From: Stutzerimonas xanthomarina
GTDB taxonomy: Bacteria; Pseudomonadota; Gammaproteobacteria; Pseudomonadales; Pseudomonadaceae
DNA: 64,000 nucleotides
Assembly (NCBI RefSeq): GCF_003935375.1
Contig: NZ_RHQM01000001.1
Location: 1-64,000 of the forward strand
Reading direction: 5' to 3'
A program made the translations under genes and the position numbers. Every line of letters starts with the position of its first letter. Within the stretch, counting starts at the first letter, position 1. This document shows positions 60,063 to 64,000 of the stretch, piece after piece. The notes beneath the pieces are model-generated. The model searched no databases. It was not told where the DNA came from and was given only the letters and a program-made list of their open reading frames with translations.

Positions 60063-61783
60063 GCGAGCTGCTACCCCATCTGTTACGGCCATACTGGCTG
60101 CTCATCCTGCCCCTGCTGATCTGGCTGCTGTGGCGGCTCTGGCATCGGCAGTTGCAGGTCGGTCGCTGGCAGCGTCTACTGCCGGAAGCCTTTCATGCCG
60201 CCTTGCTGACCCGTGGCCGACTGCGCCACAGTCGCCTGCCCTGGCTGGTGCTGGGCCTGGCCTGGCTGCTGGCGGTCATCGCATTGCTCGGGCCCAGCTG
60301 GCAGCGCTTCGAACAGCCGAGCATCAAGCGCAGCGATCCCCTGGTGGTACTGCTGGAACTCACGCCATCGATGCTCGCCAGCGACGCTCCACCCACTCGC
60401 CTGGAACAGGCCAAGCGCAAGCTGCTGGATCTGCTCGAGCGCCGGCAGGACGTACAGACCGCCGTCGTGGTATTCGCCGGCAGCGCCCACACCGTGGTGC
60501 CGCTATCCGATGACCTGGCGACCACCCGCAACCTGCTCGACGCCCTGCACCCGACGCTGATGCCCGAGCAGGGCCAGCGCGCGGACCTTGCCGTCGCCAA
60601 CGGCCTCGCCCTGCTCGAACAGGCTGGCTTGGGCCGCGGGCGCTTGCTGCTGATCGGCAGCAGCCTGGACGAGCACGAGCGCAGCGCCATCGTCACGCTG
60701 ATGGAAGGCAGAAACGAGCGGCTGCTGATCCTCGGCGTCGGCACCGAACAAGGCGCGCCCATCGCCGGCAAGGACGGCAGTTTCATCAAGGATGCACAAG
60801 GCGCAATCCTCATCCCGCGGCTGGACAACGCCAGACTGCAACGCCTGGCCAACGAGCTGGGGGGGCGCTATCAGCGCGCGCGGCTGGGTGACGACGACCT
60901 GGCGGCCCTCGGTCTGCTCGATCAAACTGGCACGTTGCGCCAGGACGATGAAATCACGCGGCTGGAAGCCTGGCTGGATCAGGGGCACTGGCTGCTGTTG
61001 CCACTGCTCTTGCTGGCCGCACTCGCCGGTCGCCGCGGCTGGTTGTTCTGCCTACCGCTATTGCTGCTGCAGCCGCAGCCTGCCAATGCCTTCGAGCTAC
61101 AGGACCTCTGGCTACGTCGCGATCAGCAGGGCCAACGCCTGCTGGACGGGGAGCGGCCGGCCGAGGCCGCCGAGCGCTTCACCGATCGCCGCTGGCAGGC
61201 CACCGCCCGCTATCAGGCCGGCGACTATGGCGGCGCGGCAGAACTGTTCGCCGAAGGCAACACGGCCGCCGATCACTACAACCGTGGCAATGCCCTGGCT
61301 CGTAGCGAAGCCTTCGAGGCCGCCATCGAAGCCTATGACCAGGCGCTGGACCTGCAGCCTGATCTACAGGCGGCGCAGCGCAACAAGGCGCTGATCGAAG
61401 AGCTGCTGCGCCGCCAGCAGGAACAGCCCGAGCCCGAGCAGGAACAGGATCAGCAGGACGAGCAAACCGAAGAACCACTGCCGCAACCCGAGCAGCCGCA
61501 ATCACAGGAAGCGGGCTCTGCCCATTCCCCTTCGCCAGAGGATGCCCAGGTCGAGCCGTCCAGCGAAGCCAGCGGCGCCTCGCAGCCATCGACAACCGAA
61601 GCCACGCCCGAGACCGAAGAAATGGATGGCAGCGCGGCCCAGGCGCAACACGAAGCGCTTCCCGAGCAAGAGCGGCAACAGGCGATGGAGCAATGGTTGC
61701 GGCAGATTCCGGACGATCCCGGCGAGCTGCTGCGAAGAAAATTCCTCTACGAACAACGCAAGCACCAGGAAACCAATCGATGA
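60059..61783 (+). CDS. BatB-like vWA protein fused to TPR (BatC-like) domain
   Basis: The 574-residue protein carries two N-terminal membrane helices, a vWA domain, a further membrane helix pair near 320-345 (LLLPLLLLAAL), then a TPR region (AAELFAEGNTAADHYNRGNA, AIEAYDQALDLQPDLQAAQ), and a disordered Glu/Gln/Pro-rich tail. In the vWA part the MIDAS DxSxS is replaced by ELTPS, so metal binding is doubtful. Elsewhere BatB and BatC are separate genes. Starts with an ATGA overlap on BatA and ends with one on BatD. Confidence 0.9.
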   Translation: MSELLPHLLRPYWLLILPLLIWLLWRLWHRQLQVGRWQRLLPEAFHAALLTRGRLRHSRLPWLVLGLAWLLAVIALLGPSWQRFEQPSIKRSDPLVVLLELTPSMLASDAPPTRLEQAKRKLLDLLERRQDVQTAVVVFAGSAHTVVPLSDDLATTRNLLDALHPTLMPEQGQRADLAVANGLALLEQAGLGRGRLLLIGSSLDEHERSAIVTLMEGRNERLLILGVGTEQGAPIAGKDGSFIKDAQGAILIPRLDNARLQRLANELGGRYQRARLGDDDLAALGLLDQTGTLRQDDEITRLEAWLDQGHWLLLPLLLLAALAGRRGWLFCLPLLLLQPQPANAFELQDLWLRRDQQGQRLLDGERPAEAAERFTDRRWQATARYQAGDYGGAAELFAEGNTAADHYNRGNALARSEAFEAAIEAYDQALDLQPDLQAAQRNKALIEELLRRQQEQPEPEQEQDQQDEQTEEPLPQPEQPQSQEAGSAHSPSPEDAQVEPSSEASGASQPSTTEATPETEEMDGSAAQAQHEALPEQERQQAMEQWLRQIPDDPGELLRRKFLYEQRKHQETNR

Positions 61784-63408
61784 TGCGCCTGATGGCTTTT
61801 CTTCTGCTCGGCCTCCTTGCTGGTCAGGCCGCAGCCGCCGGCCTGTTCGCCCGGGTTGACCGCACCCAGCTGAGCATTGACGAAACCCTGGAGCTGAGCC
61901 TGGAAAGCCAGGGCAGCACGGTATTCGGCAAGCCCGACCTGCAGCCGCTGGAGCCATTGTTCGAGGTGTTCGACACCCGTCAGGTCAACCAGCTTTCCAG
62001 CAGCAACGGCGAAGCCTATGCGATCACACGCTGGTTGATTACCCTGCGGCCGAAGCAGACCGGCTACGTGATCATCCCGCCGCTGCAACTGGGCGACTGG
62101 CGCAGCGAGCCGATCACATTGATGGTCCAGGAATCGCTGAAAAATACCGAAAGCGACCAGCTGGCCCCGATCTTCATCGATGCCAGCGTCGATCAGGAAA
62201 ACGTTTACGTTCAGGCCCAGGTGATTCTTACCCTGCGCATCTATCATTCGGTTTCGCTGTACGACGACAGCACCCTCTCGCCGCTGCAGATGCCGGAAGC
62301 CCTGGTCGAACGGCTCGGTGAGCCACGCACCTACGAGAAAACCATCAACGGCATTCGCCACGGCGTCATCGAAGTGCGCTATGCGCTGTTCCCGCAGAAG
62401 TCCGGCGAGCTGACCATCCCTGCCCAACTGTTCAGCGCCACCACCGTGACCAATGGCAGCAACCCGCTGTTCGGCTCGCGTTCGGGCCGCTCGACGCAGG
62501 TCAGGTCACCAAGCATCCCGCTGACGGTCAAGCGCAAACCGGCGGACTACCCCGCCGCGGCGCCTTGGCTGCCGGCACGCAGCCTGACCCTGGTCGAGGC
62601 CTGGAGCCCGGAGCCCGATCAGGCACAGACCGGCGAATCGCTCACCCGCAGCCTGTTGCTCAAGGCCGAAGGCCTGACCAGCACCCAGTTGCCCGCCATC
62701 GGTTCTGCCCAGAGCCCCGACCTGCGCCGCTACCCGGATCAACCGATCCTGGCCAACGAAGTCAGTGGCGCGGGTCTGGTCGGTAGCCGGGAGCAGCGCG
62801 AGGCGCTAATTCCCACGCGCAGCGGCGCGTTGCAGCTACCCGCGGTGGAAGTGGTCTGGTGGAACACCGTGGAAGACCGGCTAGAACGCACCACGCTGGA
62901 CGAACGGACCCTGAATGTCGCCGATAATCCGAATCTCGCGCCGACACCCGCCGAGCAACCGGCCGCAACGCCACTACCTGCCGAGCAGCAGCTACTGTGG
63001 CCCTGGCAGCTGAGTACCCTGCTCTTCGCCCTGTCCACCCTCGCCGGCTTCGGACTGTGGCTACACGCGCGGCGGCAACCCGCGGTACAGCGTGCAGTGC
63101 AACCCGGCCCAACCCCGCGCAGCCTGCTCGACGACCTGCGTCGCGCCTGCCAGGCCAACGACTCGCAGGCCACTCGCCAGGCGCTGGATGCCTGGGCGCG
63201 GCAACAGCCGGAGACGCTGGCCGACATGGCTGCGCGCTTCGTGCCGCTGTCCGATGCGCTGGACGGACTCAATGGTGCGCTGTACAGCGAAGCCGGCCAG
63301 CGTTGGCAGGGAGAGGCGCTGTGGCAGGCGATCCAGACGCTCCCTCCAGCGACCAGTCCGAGTGTCGAGCAGGACCACAGCGCCCTGCCACCACTGTATC
63401 CACGCTGA
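61780..63408 (+). CDS. BatD-like protein
   Basis: The 542-residue protein has a signal peptide (LLLGLLAGQAAAAG), a large periplasmic region of beta domains (FARVDRTQLSIDETLELSLES, QVILTLRIYHSVSLYDDS) and a C-terminal membrane helix near residue 420 followed by a cytosolic tail. That is the BatD (oxygen tolerance) layout. The start ATG 61780 overlaps the BatB-like stop; ATG at 61783 is an alternative. Last gene of the moxR operon. Confidence 0.9.
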   Translation: MMRLMAFLLLGLLAGQAAAAGLFARVDRTQLSIDETLELSLESQGSTVFGKPDLQPLEPLFEVFDTRQVNQLSSSNGEAYAITRWLITLRPKQTGYVIIPPLQLGDWRSEPITLMVQESLKNTESDQLAPIFIDASVDQENVYVQAQVILTLRIYHSVSLYDDSTLSPLQMPEALVERLGEPRTYEKTINGIRHGVIEVRYALFPQKSGELTIPAQLFSATTVTNGSNPLFGSRSGRSTQVRSPSIPLTVKRKPADYPAAAPWLPARSLTLVEAWSPEPDQAQTGESLTRSLLLKAEGLTSTQLPAIGSAQSPDLRRYPDQPILANEVSGAGLVGSREQREALIPTRSGALQLPAVEVVWWNTVEDRLERTTLDERTLNVADNPNLAPTPAEQPAATPLPAEQQLLWPWQLSTLLFALSTLAGFGLWLHARRQPAVQRAVQPGPTPRSLLDDLRRACQANDSQATRQALDAWARQQPETLADMAARFVPLSDALDGLNGALYSEAGQRWQGEALWQAIQTLPPATSPSVEQDHSALPPLYPR

Positions 63409-63462
63409 CCGGCAACGCCACACCGCTTCACACCAGACGCGCCTGACCAACGCGGTGCACGG

Positions 63463-63476
63463 GCACCGCATGGCGC
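63463..63476 (+). promoter_or_regulatory. NtrC-like imperfect inverted repeat
   Basis: GCACC-GCAT-GGCGC resembles half of the NtrC consensus (GCACC-N-GGTGC), with one mismatch; a second inverted repeat GGTGC-ACGG-GCACC lies at 63454-63467. They sit closer to the sigma-54 element than activator sites usually do, so support is weak. Confidence 0.3.
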
Positions 63477-63489
63477 ACCACTTTCTCGC

Positions 63490-63505
63490 TGGCATATCGC
63501 TTGCT
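63490..63505 (+). promoter_or_regulatory. Sigma-54 (RpoN) -24/-12 promoter of nasS
   Basis: TGGCATATCGCTTGCT fits TGGCAC-G-N4-TTGCW at both invariant pairs (GG and GC, 10 bases between) and at most other positions. It lies 80 bases before the nasS start. Nitrogen-assimilation genes are commonly NtrC/RpoN-controlled, so function agrees with position. Confidence 0.75.
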
Positions 63506-63585
63506 TCAGGCTTGGCATAGACCACTCCTGATCCGTCGTGCACGGTTACCTGTGCCGCACGCTTCGCAATCGAAAGGCCCACAGC

Positions 63586-64000
63586 ATGACCGAACCCTCC
63601 ACGTCGCCCCGCCACGATGCACTGGCCTGGGTCGCCGGCAGCGATGCACCGGAAAAGAGCTCGCTCAACCTGGGCTTTCTGCCACTTACCGATGCCGCCT
63701 CGCTGATTGTCGCCGCCACCCAGGGCTTCGCCCAGCCCTTCGGCCTGACGCTCAACCTGCACCGCCAGAACTCGTGGTCGGGCCTGCGCGACAAGCTGAT
63801 CGGCGGTGAACTGGACGCAGCGCACGGCCTGTACGGACTGATATATGCCGTGCACCTGGGAATCGGCGGCAGCCGCGCGGTGGATATGGCGGTGCTCATG
63901 GGGCTTGCGCAGAACGGCCAGAGCATCAACCTGTCGACCCCGCTCAAGGCTGCCGGCGTGACCGATCCCGAGGCATTGCGCAACAGCGTGCGCCAAAGCG
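63586..64000 (+). CDS. nasS: NasS-like nitrate-sensing regulator (NrtA/CmpA family), 3' end outside
   Basis: The first 138 codons of a solute-binding-like protein of the NrtA/CmpA group are present: LNLGFLPLTDAASLIVAATQ, GLTLNLHRQNSWSGLRDKLI, GELDAAHGLYGLIYAV, MAVLMGLAQNGQSINLS. It lacks a signal peptide, as expected of NasS, the cytosolic nitrate sensor that holds the antiterminator NasT, rather than of a transporter lipoprotein. A sigma-54 promoter lies upstream. I expect nasT and nitrate/nitrite reductase genes beyond the edge. Confidence 0.82.
   Translation, partial: MTEPSTSPRHDALAWVAGSDAPEKSSLNLGFLPLTDAASLIVAATQGFAQPFGLTLNLHRQNSWSGLRDKLIGGELDAAHGLYGLIYAVHLGIGGSRAVDMAVLMGLAQNGQSINLSTPLKAAGVTDPEALRNSVRQS

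Overview
The window looks like a chromosome segment of a Pseudomonas-type gammaproteobacterium, most probably the Stutzerimonas (Pseudomonas) stutzeri group. The grounds are gene order and protein content: thrS-infC-rpmI-rplT-pheST-ihfA-merR-tRNA-Pro, an OprD porin, the PA2778/PA2779-type pair, a 1616-residue NAD-glutamate dehydrogenase, rmf next to rlmKL and pyrD, and a nasS gene for nitrate assimilation. The assignment rests on remembered family resemblance, not on a search.

Positions 1-24270 are an accessory island, all on the minus strand, lying directly 3' of tRNA-Pro(GGG) (24497-24573). It is built almost entirely of DNA-processing proteins. In transcription order: an SNF2-type helicase with a PLD-like N-terminus, DUF4391 protein, type III-like Mod and Res, a C2H2 zinc-finger protein, a coiled-coil protein, an Hsp70-like ATPase, an AlpA-like regulator, a 1707-residue fusion of DnaQ-like exonuclease, RecQ helicase and UvrD helicase, a DUF6361 protein, a PLD-family nuclease-like protein, and another SF2 helicase that runs off the left edge. 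Gaps and overlaps suggest one seven-gene unit (24270 to 10966), a regulator, the large helicase, and a tightly coupled three-gene unit (5263 to beyond 1). I read it as a composite anti-phage defence island. The zinc-finger/coiled-coil/Hsp70 trio and the RecQ-UvrD/DUF6361/PLD/helicase set are the best candidates for undescribed machinery. No integrase, att duplication or CRISPR array is visible.

Positions 24497-38402 are core genome: tRNA-Pro(GGG), a MerR-family regulator, ihfA, pheT, pheS, rplT, rpmI, infC (with a probable AUU start), thrS, tRNA-Val(GAC), a PuuB-like FAD oxidoreductase, a cysteine peptidase/small protein pair, an I78 inhibitor lipoprotein, an acyltransferase, mobA, a YgdI/YgdR-type lipoprotein, tRNA-Pro(CGG) and a glutaredoxin-like protein.

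Positions 38825-51428 hold oprD, a three-gene envelope-stress-like set (DUF883, YqjE-like, YqjK-like), dgt, a FUSC-type membrane protein, yggL, a PBP4-type dacB, rlmKL, rmf, pyrD, a DUF2835 protein and a DUF6685-like protein.

Positions 51577-64000 hold the large NAD-glutamate dehydrogenase (minus), a divergent MoxR/DUF58/DUF4381/BatA/BatB-TPR/BatD operon, and the start of nasS behind a very good sigma-54 promoter match. The 3' half of the window is visibly richer in G+C than the island and the ribosomal-protein region; the poorest stretch is the middle of the mod gene.
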